Part shown: positions 16,501 to 25,795 of the stretch, piece by piece
How positions within the stretch are numbered: the first letter of the stretch is position 1
Layout: each line of letters starts with the position of its first letter
NCBI RefSeq assembly: GCF_002999235.1
Contig: NZ_CP027236.1
Span: 496,001-560,000, forward strand
Origin: Actinomyces sp. oral taxon 897
GTDB lineage: Bacteria; Actinomycetota; Actinomycetes; Actinomycetales; Actinomycetaceae
Reading direction: 5' to 3'
DNA: 64,000 nucleotides
Translations under genes and position numbers: made by a program
Notes under the pieces: generated by a model
The model's input: only the letters and a program-made list of their open reading frames with translations
Told to the model about the DNA's origin: nothing
Databases searched by the model: none

Positions 16501-18911
16501 CCCTGGAGGACATCCTGGGCCTGGACTCCGTGCAGACGGCTGACAGCGAGCGCCTGGTGGATCAGGCGGGGTTCGACGACCTCGACCTCATTGAGCGCAC
16601 CGAGCGCGCCGAGACCGGTATGCGCTCCTCCGTTGAGTTCCAGGTGCTGCACCCCTGGCTCGCCACCGTCCGGGAGATCACTGAGAAGGAGGGATTCTTC
16701 CACTGGGAGCTCGACTTCGCCCAGGTCTTCACCCGCGGCGGCTTCGATCTTCAGGTCGGGAACCCGCCGTGGGTGCGGCCTACATGGAAGGATAACGAGA
16801 CTCTGTCCGAGGCGGATCCCTGGTTCATGCTCGAGCCAAGGATCCCCGAGAAGGCCTTTTCCGCAAGACGCATTGAAGTTCTAGGTTCTCATAATGAACG
16901 CGCCTCTTATCTTGCGGATTTGACGTCCATGGCGGCTATGTCTTCAGTGCTTGGGTCGCCTGTGGAACATTCGGTTCTTGCTGGAGTTCAAACTAATCTT
17001 TATATGCTCTTCATGGAGAGAACGTGGCGTTCAATGAATGGTCATGGAATTGCGGGACTGGTTCACCCTGAGGGGCACTTTATGGACCCCAAAGCCGGGA
17101 CATTGCGTGGGGCGACGTACCGCAGGCTGAGACGACATTGGCAGTTCTTGAACTACCGTTACTTGTTTCCAGAAGTCGATTATTGGGCGATTTTCGGAGT
17201 TCATGTATACGGTGTTGCGCGGGTTCCGGATTTTATGCAAGTGACCGATTTGCTGTCGGCTGGCACCTTGGACGACTCTTTTGTGACGTCAGAATCCAAC
17301 GTAAAGCCAGTGACAAAGTTTCCGAGTGGCGATTGGGATATGCGCCCGCATCCGGCTCGTATCGTGAAAGTTGATGAGAGTGTGCTCCGCGTCTGGGGTA
17401 GACTCATTGACGATTCGGGCGTCCCCGCATCCCAGGCTCGGTTGATGCGCCCGTTGCTTAAGGATCACCAGAACGTCCTTGAGGTGCTGGCGGAGAGTGC
17501 TGCGATTGGCGAAAATGTCGAGGTGTCTCCTGCTTGGCATGAGAAGAATGCTAAACAGGATGGGACCATGGCGTGGCGCACGGAGGTGCCGGGTTCGTGG
17601 AACGACGTGATCCTACAAGGACCTCACTTTTATGTGGGTACTCCTTTTGCCAAGAATCCTCGTGAGGTTGTGAAGCACAACTCCGATTATGATCCATGGG
17701 ATCTGGAGGAGCTTCCTGAGTTTTGCGTCCCTCGCACCAACTATCAACCCGCTGTGGCCCGCGAGCAGTACGAGGCCCGCGTTGATCGCTGGAGTGGAGT
17801 GCCCTCTTGGGACTACTGGCGTGTCGCAGTGCGTAGCATGACTGTTCCCGGGCTCGTGCGCTCACTGGTCCCGGCCCTCATCCCTGTAGGCGCAGCGCAT
17901 GTCAACGCCGTACACTCGTGTACGGCGTCGACATGCGCTGCGCCTGTCCACGCATGTCAACGCGAAGAATCGCCGCAAAGCGACGATTCTTCGGGGGAGT
18001 TCTCGGCGGGGTTTTCGCCCCGTCCGGAAGACGCCCTCGCAACCGTCCTCATGTGCGGTCAATGGTGCTCGCTGCCGTGGGACTACCTCGTCAAGGTATC
18101 CGGGCAGACGCATGTTCACCCGGAGTTCATTGAGAAGCTCCCCGCCCCTACCAAGCACCCGGCCTGGCGCTACCTGCTGCTGCGGACGCTTCGCCTCAAC
18201 TGCCTCACCCGGGACTTCGAGCCCCTGTGGAAGGCCCTCGCTCCTCTGACGGACCCGGAGGATGCGTGGACCCCCGCCTTCGCCGACTGGCCCGCCCTCG
18301 CCGTCGGCAAGCGGGCGCGGGCCGAGGCCCCGCACCCTGCTGACCCGGGCGCGGGGGAGGAGCCCATTACCTGGGACCACGCGGGCGACCTCGGCCTGTC
18401 CACCTGGACCATGGACACGCCCCTGCGCAGCGACTACGAGCGCCGTGCCGCCCTGGTGGAGACCGACGCCCTGGGCGCCATCATGCTGGGGCTCACCGCC
18501 GAGCAGCTCTGCCTCATCTACCGCGCCCAGTTCGGCGTCCTGCGCAAGTACGAGCACACCATGTGGTTCGACGCCCTGGGCCACCAGATCGCCAGGCACC
18601 ACCAGGCCTACGGCGTCCACCAGGACAAGACCGACTACCCCACCCTCATGTCCTACATCCAGGACATGGAGAAGGCGGGGCTCGACCCCTGCGCCGACCA
18701 GCCGCCTGAGACCTGGTACGAGGACGGCCCCTACACCGACTTCCTCTCCCGCTACGAGGCCCCCTTCACCAAGGCCGACCGCGAGGCCGAGATGACCGCC
18801 GCCCACGCCGAGTTCTGCCGCCGCCTCGCCGCCGCCGGCCTCACCGACGCCGCTGGCCGGCCCCTGGGGGATGCTGGCCAGGGCGCACAGAAGGGGCGGC
18901 CCGGGTCATGA
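13575..18911 (+). CDS. Giant Eco57I-type adenine DNA methyltransferase, DrmMI-like
   Basis: A 1778-aa N6-adenine methyltransferase. Motif X-like SASYYTPEVLTQCVVRHSL (about 573), SAM-binding motif I VCEPALGSGAFANEAVNQ (about 607), RRGNSLIGARR (about 700) and catalytic motif IV QVGNPPWVRP (about 1061). The 570 residues ahead of motif X carry no motif I recognise. The region after motif IV probably includes the target-recognition domain. There (about 16790-17880) the DNA is clearly lower in GC and codon use changes, then returns to the high-GC pattern, indicating mosaic origin. At 17888-17992 a strong palindrome is read in frame as about 30 extra residues (CTASTCAAPVHACQREESP). ATG 13575 sits 6 bases after AGGAG. 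The role is probably self-marking and/or phage sensing with the neighbouring helicases. Alternatives are a BREX PglX-like or type IIG enzyme; I see no clear nuclease motif. Confidence 0.82.
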   Translation: MDDVIVNDTEFLSAHWLAEGFPARLSGLVKGWRAQARTGGADPLHGLLSVSGDYLRAVHQALDATEGTGGAVAGGVDDAARQASARLLAPAHDRLLGALGLLPEPGAAGCEEAAAALETSHRTELVTLQGERELVVPVLLDVRGPGGHALVVLEACATDGIGDLLAEEQAPGGAADQAVPGTGGLVSPLSRTSASGKPEAVFTVARALSELFASDATARYALVLAGRWALLTDAPRWSEGRYLALDLVTAMERREATTSGGLARVAGLMSGEVLLPTPEGTTVMDSLTQDSTNHAVGVSAELRDGLRRSVEIVAGDVVRSMREAGEDEDLLDPDLPDELARQSLRFLYRLLFLLFAEAHPELGVLPTASDDYASGYGLDRLRDLCLEELPASAARTHHIHASLDILFRLVSGDVPGVQEMPVEDLRADLFSRSRTSLIDGTDGRVRHWLSDAALHRVLRLLLLSTPTGKGSRGARRRGGWISYANLGINQLGAVYEGLMSYSGVLTTQPMVEVAKGGDASKGSWLVPEASSGRYADSDIVRVTDPTTGERRIRRYGAGEFAYRLSGRDRERSASYYTPEVLTQCVVRHSLAELFTEDTTAAEVLGVRVCEPALGSGAFANEAVNQLAEAYLERRQKELGQTIDADRLPAERRRVKAWIALHRVYGVDLNATAVELAEVSMWLNVMQPHLAAPWFGLHLRRGNSLIGARRATYDLVALRKARTLHSKEVPTDQGLAAVPLGTLGTGQVHHFLLPSATWGAVADAKQAKELDPAGAKAMRTWRKTMLKRPDHRRDDVLRRDANAALVEAFLENEAADQQAASAPVAPVGSAGAGTVITEALFGGEIQQIDLAEQARRTDEDRRRKAEKELRRRTVRRASQEERLIALAGRVERLWAIAARRLEVSEQEASRRIEVWGMPDALQAPPSTVTRERIENALADPDSMYQRLRTVMNAWCALSFWPLDRRQELPDWSEWLATLEDILGLDSVQTADSERLVDQAGFDDLDLIERTERAETGMRSSVEFQVLHPWLATVREITEKEGFFHWELDFAQVFTRGGFDLQVGNPPWVRPTWKDNETLSEADPWFMLEPRIPEKAFSARRIEVLGSHNERASYLADLTSMAAMSSVLGSPVEHSVLAGVQTNLYMLFMERTWRSMNGHGIAGLVHPEGHFMDPKAGTLRGATYRRLRRHWQFLNYRYLFPEVDYWAIFGVHVYGVARVPDFMQVTDLLSAGTLDDSFVTSESNVKPVTKFPSGDWDMRPHPARIVKVDESVLRVWGRLIDDSGVPASQARLMRPLLKDHQNVLEVLAESAAIGENVEVSPAWHEKNAKQDGTMAWRTEVPGSWNDVILQGPHFYVGTPFAKNPREVVKHNSDYDPWDLEELPEFCVPRTNYQPAVAREQYEARVDRWSGVPSWDYWRVAVRSMTVPGLVRSLVPALIPVGAAHVNAVHSCTASTCAAPVHACQREESPQSDDSSGEFSAGFSPRPEDALATVLMCGQWCSLPWDYLVKVSGQTHVHPEFIEKLPAPTKHPAWRYLLLRTLRLNCLTRDFEPLWKALAPLTDPEDAWTPAFADWPALAVGKRARAEAPHPADPGAGEEPITWDHAGDLGLSTWTMDTPLRSDYERRAALVETDALGAIMLGLTAEQLCLIYRAQFGVLRKYEHTMWFDALGHQIARHHQAYGVHQDKTDYPTLMSYIQDMEKAGLDPCADQPPETWYEDGPYTDFLSRYEAPFTKADREAEMTAAHAEFCRRLAAAGLTDAAGRPLGDAGQGAQKGRPGS
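17888..17992. repeat. In-frame palindromic element within the methyltransferase gene
   Basis: Arms 17888-17915 and 17918-17945 are complementary at 27 of 28 positions around a 2-base centre, with core CCGTACAC / GTGTACGG. The arm word CGCATGTCAACGC recurs directly at 17951-17963. It is followed at once by a second hairpin, GAAGAATCG (17964-17972) and CGATTCTTC (17984-17992), with an inner CGC-AAA-GCG. All of it is open in the methyltransferase frame. It resembles the in-frame palindromic elements known in other bacteria. Confidence 0.85.
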
Positions 18912-19216
18912 CGCTAGAACCAGTGCGCCGAGACCGTGTCGGTGGGGCCGCTTATGATGCGGACGTGGCTGACCTTGATCGTCTTGCGCTCGTCCTGGCG
19001 GTGACCCGTGCGCCCGCCCGGGACGTCAGTCAGCCCGAGCGTGTCCTGCGTCTGCTGGAGACCCGCGACCCGCAGGCGGTCCTGGACGAGCTGCGGGGCG
19101 GCGCCGTAGAGCTCCCCCTCGGCCCTGACGCCCTGGTGGAGGCCGCCCGGCAGGATATCCTAGATGCTGTCTCGCGCCTAATTGAAGATCGTCGAACTCT
19201 AGCAATAAGATGGTAA
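18908..19216 (+). CDS. Small hypothetical protein inside the defence operon (102 aa)
   Basis: The start overlaps the methyltransferase stop by 4 bases (ATGA), so it is translationally coupled. The product is mostly predicted helix and Leu/Val/Asp-rich (DLDRLALVLAVTRAPARDV, PERVLRLLETRDPQAVLDEL). I do not recognise the family. Its fixed place between the methylase and the large helicase suggests an accessory or adaptor subunit. It ends 45 bases before the next start, the only real gap in the operon. Confidence 0.65.
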   Translation: MTLEPVRRDRVGGAAYDADVADLDRLALVLAVTRAPARDVSQPERVLRLLETRDPQAVLDELRGGAVELPLGPDALVEAARQDILDAVSRLIEDRRTLAIRW

Positions 19217-19261
19217 CATTATGATTGCTCGATCGGACGCTTTGAGAACAGGCGGCTGGTA

Positions 19262-22200
19262 ATGGGCACCTCTGCACCGTCCCGGGGCAGGCACGCCGCC
19301 TTCACCCCCAGCCTGCCGAGCCTCCTGGCTGAGGACGTCCGCACCGGGCTCGTGGAGTACCTGTCCACCACGTACTCCCTGGCCGACCCGGCCGCGCGCA
19401 ACGTCCTGGCCGCCTTCCTCGACTCCTCCGAGCACGGCATCTTCCGCGGCCCCTACCTGAGGCTGCGCCCGCCCTTCCGCAGCGTCGCCCCCACCTGGGC
19501 CAGCCCCCTGAGCTGGATGCCCGCCGGGTTCACCCCCTACCTGCACCAGGCCCGCGCCTTCGAGCGCCTGAGCAGCCGCGACCACGCACCGCGACCCACG
19601 CTGGTGACCACCGGCACCGGAAGCGGCAAGACCGAGGCCTTCCTCCTGCCCCTGCTGGACCACGCGCGCCGCGCCCACGGCAGGGGCCCCAGCGGCATTA
19701 CCGCCATCATCCTCTACCCCATGAACGCCCTGGCCACCGACCAGGCCCGTCGCATCGCCCAGACCGTCAGCAGCGTCCCCGAGCTGGACGGGGTTCGCGT
19801 CGGCCTCTACATTGGCGGTGACGGGCACCACCGCGTCATGAGTGCCGAGCACGTCATTGACCACCGGGACACCCTGCGCACCCACCCACCCCACATTCTG
19901 CTCACCAACTACAAGATGCTCGACCTGCTCCTCATGGACCCCCGCCACGCGGACCTGTGGCGCGGCGCCGGGCAGGATCTGCAGTACCTCGTCCTGGACG
20001 AGTTCCACACCTACGACGGCGCCCAGGGCACCGACGTCGCCATGCTCCTGCGCCGCCTCGGCGCTGCCCTGGGCATCGCCCGGCCGGGGCGGCCCCTGGG
20101 GGACGTCGTCCCCGTCGCCACCTCCGCGACCCTGGGCGACCTCACTTCCTCGCGCTCCCCGGACGGCCGCCCCGACCCGGGCGGCGCTAACGCGGCCACC
20201 GCCCCCATGCGGGACCTCGCCCGGACCGTCTTCGGACGCCCCTTCGAGGCGGACTGCGTCATTACCGAGGACCGCCTCACCCCCGACGAGGCCTTCCCCG
20301 GGCCGGGGGAGAACGCCACCCGGATCTTCCCGGACCCGGGTGACATCGCCGCCGTCAGCGCCCCCACGGACGCCGCTGGCTGGAGGCGTCTGGCCCAGTC
20401 CGTCCTCGTCACCGACGACGGCAAGCCCGCCACCGACGACCTCTCCGACCCCGTCGCACTGGGCCAGCGGCTCACCGGGCACGCCGTGGGACAGACCCTC
20501 CTGAGAGTCCTGGGCACGCGCCCCGTCACCGTCGACGAGGCCCTCATGGCCCTGGGGCGGGCGACCATGCGCCCCTGGTACTCCACCGACCCCGCCACCC
20601 GCAGGGTCGGCGTCAGCGCCCTCAGCCGCCTCCTCGCCCTCGCCTCCTACGCCCGCACACAGGATCCGGCCACAGGACGCCTCCGCCCCCTCATCGACGT
20701 CCAGGTCCAGCTCTGGGTCCGCGACGTCCACCGGCTCCTGCGGGAGGTCTCCACCGAGCCCTCTTTCACCTGGTGGACCCCCACCACCGTGAAGGAGGAA
20801 GGCGCCACCTTCCTCCCCGCCGTCTACTGCCGCTCCTGCGGCGCCTCCGGCTGGGCCGCCTTGAGGCCGGGTACCGCCGAGCGCCACACCGAGGGCGCCC
20901 TGAACGCCCACCACCTGACCATCTGGCAGGCGGGCGTCTCCTCGACCGACCACTCCCGTCTGCGCTACCTCATGCGCGCCGCCGACCCTGAAGGCGCTCA
21001 CCTCCTCGACCCCTCGGGTCCCGCCCTCCTGCGCCCCTCCCCGGACTTCGATGCCCACCAGCGCTTCATCCCCGTCCACCAGCCCCTGACCGGGGACGAC
21101 GCGAGGCGCGACACCTGTCCCGCCTGCGGCACCCGGGACGCCGTCCGCTTCATGGGCACAGCCGCCTCCACCCTCCTGTCCGTCGCCCTGTCCCAGGCCT
21201 TCGGCTCCACCCACCTGCCTGACGAGGAGAAGAAGACCCTCGTCTTCACCGACTCCGTCCAGGACGCCGCCCACCGGGCCGCCTTCATCGAGGCCCGCGC
21301 CTTCCGTTTCAACCTCCGCTCCGCTCTCTACCGCGCCGCCCGCGCCGCCGGAGGACGGACCACCCTGGAGGACCTCTCCCACAACCTCGTCCCGGCCACG
21401 ACACGACGCCACGAGGACGACCAGGAGCTCTACCTCCTGGCCCCGCCGTCCCTGGTACGACGCATGGGCTGGGACCGGGACAACACCTGGCTCGCCGCGG
21501 ACAAGGGCGGGGCACGCCACAAGGCCGTCCGGCAGCGCCTCGCCCAGGAGGCCCACCTGGAGGCAGGGCTCTTCGCCCGCCTCGGACGCACCCTGGAACT
21601 GACCGGCTCCTGGAACGTCGACGTCGACCTCACCGGTGAGGACCTCTCCGACGTCGCCGATATCCTGCGCGAGTCCCACCTCAACAGCGCAGGCTACGTC
21701 CCCGGGACCCAAGCGCCCCGACGCGCCTACGAGCAGTGGCTCCTCGGGCTCCTGGACCACCTCCGCCTGGCCGGAGGCATCGCCCACCACTGGTTGAATC
21801 CCTACCGCGACCAGGACGGACGCACCTGGCTCGTCGGAGGCGGCGCCCGCCACCGGGCCATGCGCCGCTTCGGCCCGCGCAGCGCCCGCCCCGGGTTCCT
21901 CACTACCGGCAGGACCGACAAGGACAGCGACTTCATCACCCTGAACGGCGCCCCCACCACCTGGGCGGGGGACTGGACCCGACGCTGCCTGGACGTCAGC
22001 GACGGCCCGACGGACGGCTCCGCGGGGGCCCTCCTGCGCGAGGCTGCCGAGCTCCTGGCCGGCCGGGGCGTCCTGGACTCCCGGTCAACGCCCACCGGCC
22101 GCACCTACGGGCTGAACCCGAAGAGACTGGTCATCGACACCCGTGAGGCCGCCAGGCTCGTGTGCGACCGCTGCCGTCAGGTCCTCACCGTCGCCCCGGA

Positions 22201-25200
22201 GCGCGAAGCCGCCTGGACGGGTGCCCGGTGCACCCGGTGGCACTGCACCGGGACCCTGGGCCCCGCCCCGGGCCAGGCTGCCTCAGAGGGCGGGGTGGGG
22301 CAGGGCGCCGACTACTACCGCGCCCTCTACACCCAGGGACGCCTGCGCCCCATCAAGGCCCGGGAGCACACCGCCCTCCTGGACCGCCAGCGCCGCGAGG
22401 AGCTGGAGGAGGCCTTCGCCCGCTCCGACACCGGCACGGACCCCAACGTCCTGACCTGCACACCCACCCTCGAGCTCGGCGTGGACATCGGGGACCTCTC
22501 CGTGGTCTGCCTCGCCTCCCTGCCCCGCACCACCGCCAGCTACCTCCAGCGCGTGGGCCGCGCCGGCCGTAGTGACGGCAACGCCCTCGTCCTGGCCGTC
22601 GTGCGCCCCACCACCCGCACCATGCCCTACCTCGAGGAGCCCGCTGAGCTCCTCGACGGCGTCGTGCGGCCCCCGGCCGCCTACCTGCGCGCCACCGAGC
22701 TCCTCACCCGCCAGCTCACCGCCCACGTCCTGGACACCGCCGTCCCCGATTCCGTCCCCGCGCCGCCCGGCAGCATCAGGACGGTCTTCGAGCAGTGGCG
22801 CGACGCGCGCCGCCCCGGTCCCAGCGGCACCGGGGGAGAGGCCGCAGACCCGGCGCCCTGCTGGCTCGACACGTTCACCGGCTACGTCTCTACCCACGCC
22901 GAGACCCTCGTCGACTCCTTCCTCGCGCTCTTCCCTGGCGAGGTCGCCCCCGCCCGTGACCACCTCATCGCCCACTGCCGCGTCGGCCTGCCCGCCGCCG
23001 TGGACAGGATCGCCAGCCGGTGGAACGCCGAGACCCGTGCCCTGCGTGAGCAGAGCGAGCAGACACAAGCCAGTATCAACCGCCTCCTCGCTCTCGGGCA
23101 CCGCGACGAGGCGGACGAACGCGACCTCGAGCGCCTCCGCGGGGAGGCGAGGGCACTCCGCGGCCGTCAGACGCGCCACCTCAACGACCCCGAGATCAAC
23201 GAGACCTTCACCGCGCTGGGACGCGAGGGCCTCCTGCCCGGCTACAACCTCCTGGACGACTCCACCACCCTGGAGGCGCACCTGTGGTGGCGCGGCGACA
23301 GCCAGGACAGCGCCACCTCGGACATCCAGAACGTCGACTACGAGGTCACCCGCCCCTCGACCACCGCCCTGAGCGAGCTCGCACCCGGGGCCAGCTTCTA
23401 CGCCTACGGCCGCAAGGTGGTCGTGGACGCCATTGACCTCAACGCCGACGAGGCCGCCGCGGGCCTCACCTGTGTCTGTCCCGCCTGCGGCTGGTCCGGT
23501 CCCAGCCCGCGGGCGGAGGGCTGCCCCCAGTGCCACAGCCTCGGCGTCACCGACGTGGGTCAGCGAGTCACCATGAGGCCTCTGCGACGGGTCTCCTCCG
23601 TGGCGAGCATCGAGGACACCACCATCACCGACTCCATGGAGGAGCGCTCCCGGCTCGCCTTCGACATGGCCTGGGGCGTGGACCCCCAGGACTCCGTCAC
23701 CTCCGCCTGGCGCCTGAGCGACTACACCTTCGGCGTGGAGCACCTGAGCCGGGCAGTCGTCCGCAGCTACAACCTCGGCCCGCTCTCACGCCCCGGACCC
23801 GGCCTTGTCGTCGGCGGCACCGAGCACCAGGCCCCGGGCTTCCTCACCTGCACCATGTGCGGCGTCGTCGACCTGCGTGAGGGCAGCAACGCTGGTCAGG
23901 CCGTGCGGCACCGCGGCTTCTGCCGCACCCGCCGGGGCGAGAAGGAGAAGTGGACCCGCGTATACCTCAAGCACGAGCTCACCACCCAGGCGCTGCGCGT
24001 CCTCCTGCCCGAGACCGCCCTGGACGACCCCGCCGAGCTCGTCGCGCTCGAGGCCGCGCTCATGCTCGGCATCCGACTTGACCTGGGCGGGGACCCGCAG
24101 CACCTGGATATCCGCGACGTGCCCGGACGCAGCAAAGGCGTGCCCACCCGCTACCTGGTGGTCGCCGACACCGTTCCCGGCGGCACCGGCTACCTCGACC
24201 GCTACGCCGACCCCGAGGCCCTGCGCGGCGTCCTGGACCAGGCCCTCACCCACCTGCGCTCCTGCCGCTGCGCGGGCAGCAGGGACGGCTGCCACCACTG
24301 CGTGCTCGGCGTCCTTCCCACCGTGCACCTCGAGCTGGCCTCACGCCGTCGCAGCATCGAGGTCCTCGAGAACCTGCTGGAACCGTGGGCCACCGAGAAG
24401 ATCGACTCCCTGGACGACATCACCGTCCAGGCCCAGCCCGAGTCCGTCCTCGAAGCCCGCTTCCGCCGCTACCTCGCCGCCTGGGCCGAGGCCCACGGCG
24501 GCAGGGTGACGCCCGTCGACACCGGTGACGGCTACACCAGCATGCGCCTGACCGTCCCGTCCGCCGACGACACCGACCTCATCGGGTGGGTGGTGCGCGC
24601 CCAGCGCCGGGTGCGGGGGACCATCCCCGACTACACCCTCTCCAGGGAGGACCACCGTGGCGCCACCGTCAACGTCTACCTCGACGGACGCGCCTTCCAC
24701 GCTGGCCAGGGAGGTCTCAACCGGCTCGGCGACGACGCGCGTCTCCGCCACGACCTGCGCCAGAACGGGGAGCTGGTCGTCTCCCTGACCTGGGACGACG
24801 TCGAGGAGGCCCAGCGTGAGCTCGACAACCCCGCCAGGGCGGTGCCGGCGCCGTGGATGAGCTCGACTGTGCGCACCGACGTGGCTGCCCGGCTGGAGGA
24901 TCCGCGCACCACGGCCCTGTGGTCCAACCCGCTGGACCTGCTCACAGCCATCCTCCAGGACCCCGACAGCGACCTGTGGCAGAAGGCGGCCGCCGCCGTC
25001 GCCGTGGCCCTGGCGGGCAGCCACCAGGACCCCTCCCTCCCGCCCTGCTACGTGCCCGCGGACGCCCTGCCGGCGGCCATTGACTCCCTGGGCGCCGGCA
25101 CCCCCGTCCCGACCACCGGCTCCCAGGACGTTCTCCTCCTGCCCTGCCGCACCGCAACGGGCCTGCCGATCGTCCTGTCTGTGCAGGACCCCACCTGCCC

Positions 25201-25795
25201 CGAGCACAGCGTGAGCGCCTACCTGCGTCTTCCCGACGCCGACACGGACGTCGTCCGGCCCGGCTTCGCCGAGCTGTGGCACGACTGGCTCCGGTGGGGC
25301 AACGTCCTCCAGATGCTCGGCATCTCACCCGCGCACGGCTCCACACCCCCGCGGGAGGCCTGCGCCTTCACCGCCTCCACACCCACCATCCTGAAGGCCC
25401 CGCCCGTGCCCGCCACCGCGGCGCCCGCCCACGGTACTAAGGCGGAGGAGCCGGAGACACCGCCCCCGCCTGGCCCCGGTGGGACGGAGGACGCCGGGCA
25501 GGCCGCGGCGTGGGAGGAGGTCCTTGACCTTGTCAGCAGCAAGCTCCGCCTGTGCACGGAGGCGCTGCGACACCGCGGGGCGAGGCTCCCCCTCGTGGGG
25601 GAGGAGGTCGGGGACGACCGCGTCAGCTGGCCCATTGAGCTCCTCTGGGACGACGAGCACCTCGCCGTCGTCGTGGACGCTGACCCCGAACGCGACGACT
25701 ACCTCCGGGCGCGGGGCTTCACCGTCCTCAACGCCTTGGATACCGCGGATCGTGCTACCGATCTCATTATGGCTCACCTCGCAGGAGAGAAATAA
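19262..25795 (+). CDS. DEAD/DEAH helicase with DUF1998 and nuclease-like C-terminus, DrmA/DruE-like
   Basis: A 2177-aa SF2 helicase. Motifs: VTTGTGSGKTEAFLLPLL (Walker A, about 115-130), LYPMNALATDQ (Ia), VLDEFHTYDGAQGTD (motif II, about 244), PVATSATLGD (III), then TPTLELGVDIGD (about 1065) and QRVGRAGRSDGN (about 1097). Cys pairs CDRC and CPAC suggest zinc sites. The DUF1998 region is near 1615-1715 (TVPGGTGYLDRY, then CRCAGSRDGCHHCVLG). A Vsr/PD-(D/E)XK-like segment follows (IPDYTLSREDH, VYLDGRAFHAG, LVVSLTWDDVEEA, about 1785-1845). DISARM splits such modules into DrmA and DrmB; Druantia DruE is one protein of about this length. Assignment between the two is open. The start has only a weak GGCGG site. 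Confidence 0.82.
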   Translation: MGTSAPSRGRHAAFTPSLPSLLAEDVRTGLVEYLSTTYSLADPAARNVLAAFLDSSEHGIFRGPYLRLRPPFRSVAPTWASPLSWMPAGFTPYLHQARAFERLSSRDHAPRPTLVTTGTGSGKTEAFLLPLLDHARRAHGRGPSGITAIILYPMNALATDQARRIAQTVSSVPELDGVRVGLYIGGDGHHRVMSAEHVIDHRDTLRTHPPHILLTNYKMLDLLLMDPRHADLWRGAGQDLQYLVLDEFHTYDGAQGTDVAMLLRRLGAALGIARPGRPLGDVVPVATSATLGDLTSSRSPDGRPDPGGANAATAPMRDLARTVFGRPFEADCVITEDRLTPDEAFPGPGENATRIFPDPGDIAAVSAPTDAAGWRRLAQSVLVTDDGKPATDDLSDPVALGQRLTGHAVGQTLLRVLGTRPVTVDEALMALGRATMRPWYSTDPATRRVGVSALSRLLALASYARTQDPATGRLRPLIDVQVQLWVRDVHRLLREVSTEPSFTWWTPTTVKEEGATFLPAVYCRSCGASGWAALRPGTAERHTEGALNAHHLTIWQAGVSSTDHSRLRYLMRAADPEGAHLLDPSGPALLRPSPDFDAHQRFIPVHQPLTGDDARRDTCPACGTRDAVRFMGTAASTLLSVALSQAFGSTHLPDEEKKTLVFTDSVQDAAHRAAFIEARAFRFNLRSALYRAARAAGGRTTLEDLSHNLVPATTRRHEDDQELYLLAPPSLVRRMGWDRDNTWLAADKGGARHKAVRQRLAQEAHLEAGLFARLGRTLELTGSWNVDVDLTGEDLSDVADILRESHLNSAGYVPGTQAPRRAYEQWLLGLLDHLRLAGGIAHHWLNPYRDQDGRTWLVGGGARHRAMRRFGPRSARPGFLTTGRTDKDSDFITLNGAPTTWAGDWTRRCLDVSDGPTDGSAGALLREAAELLAGRGVLDSRSTPTGRTYGLNPKRLVIDTREAARLVCDRCRQVLTVAPEREAAWTGARCTRWHCTGTLGPAPGQAASEGGVGQGADYYRALYTQGRLRPIKAREHTALLDRQRREELEEAFARSDTGTDPNVLTCTPTLELGVDIGDLSVVCLASLPRTTASYLQRVGRAGRSDGNALVLAVVRPTTRTMPYLEEPAELLDGVVRPPAAYLRATELLTRQLTAHVLDTAVPDSVPAPPGSIRTVFEQWRDARRPGPSGTGGEAADPAPCWLDTFTGYVSTHAETLVDSFLALFPGEVAPARDHLIAHCRVGLPAAVDRIASRWNAETRALREQSEQTQASINRLLALGHRDEADERDLERLRGEARALRGRQTRHLNDPEINETFTALGREGLLPGYNLLDDSTTLEAHLWWRGDSQDSATSDIQNVDYEVTRPSTTALSELAPGASFYAYGRKVVVDAIDLNADEAAAGLTCVCPACGWSGPSPRAEGCPQCHSLGVTDVGQRVTMRPLRRVSSVASIEDTTITDSMEERSRLAFDMAWGVDPQDSVTSAWRLSDYTFGVEHLSRAVVRSYNLGPLSRPGPGLVVGGTEHQAPGFLTCTMCGVVDLREGSNAGQAVRHRGFCRTRRGEKEKWTRVYLKHELTTQALRVLLPETALDDPAELVALEAALMLGIRLDLGGDPQHLDIRDVPGRSKGVPTRYLVVADTVPGGTGYLDRYADPEALRGVLDQALTHLRSCRCAGSRDGCHHCVLGVLPTVHLELASRRRSIEVLENLLEPWATEKIDSLDDITVQAQPESVLEARFRRYLAAWAEAHGGRVTPVDTGDGYTSMRLTVPSADDTDLIGWVVRAQRRVRGTIPDYTLSREDHRGATVNVYLDGRAFHAGQGGLNRLGDDARLRHDLRQNGELVVSLTWDDVEEAQRELDNPARAVPAPWMSSTVRTDVAARLEDPRTTALWSNPLDLLTAILQDPDSDLWQKAAAAVAVALAGSHQDPSLPPCYVPADALPAAIDSLGAGTPVPTTGSQDVLLLPCRTATGLPIVLSVQDPTCPEHSVSAYLRLPDADTDVVRPGFAELWHDWLRWGNVLQMLGISPAHGSTPPREACAFTASTPTILKAPPVPATAAPAHGTKAEEPETPPPPGPGGTEDAGQAAAWEEVLDLVSSKLRLCTEALRHRGARLPLVGEEVGDDRVSWPIELLWDDEHLAVVVDADPERDDYLRARGFTVLNALDTADRATDLIMAHLAGEK

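Noticed and set aside
17862..18806. Minus-strand gene at the 3' end of the methyltransferase, which might explain the palindrome as an intergenic element
   Set aside because: The sense frame remains open and conserved on both sides of the palindrome (LLLRTLRLNCLTRDF downstream), so one continuous gene is the better reading.
19199..21853. 884-codon minus-strand frame
   Set aside because: Antisense to the DUF1998 helicase; low complexity (Gly/Glu/Val), no domain, no ribosome site.
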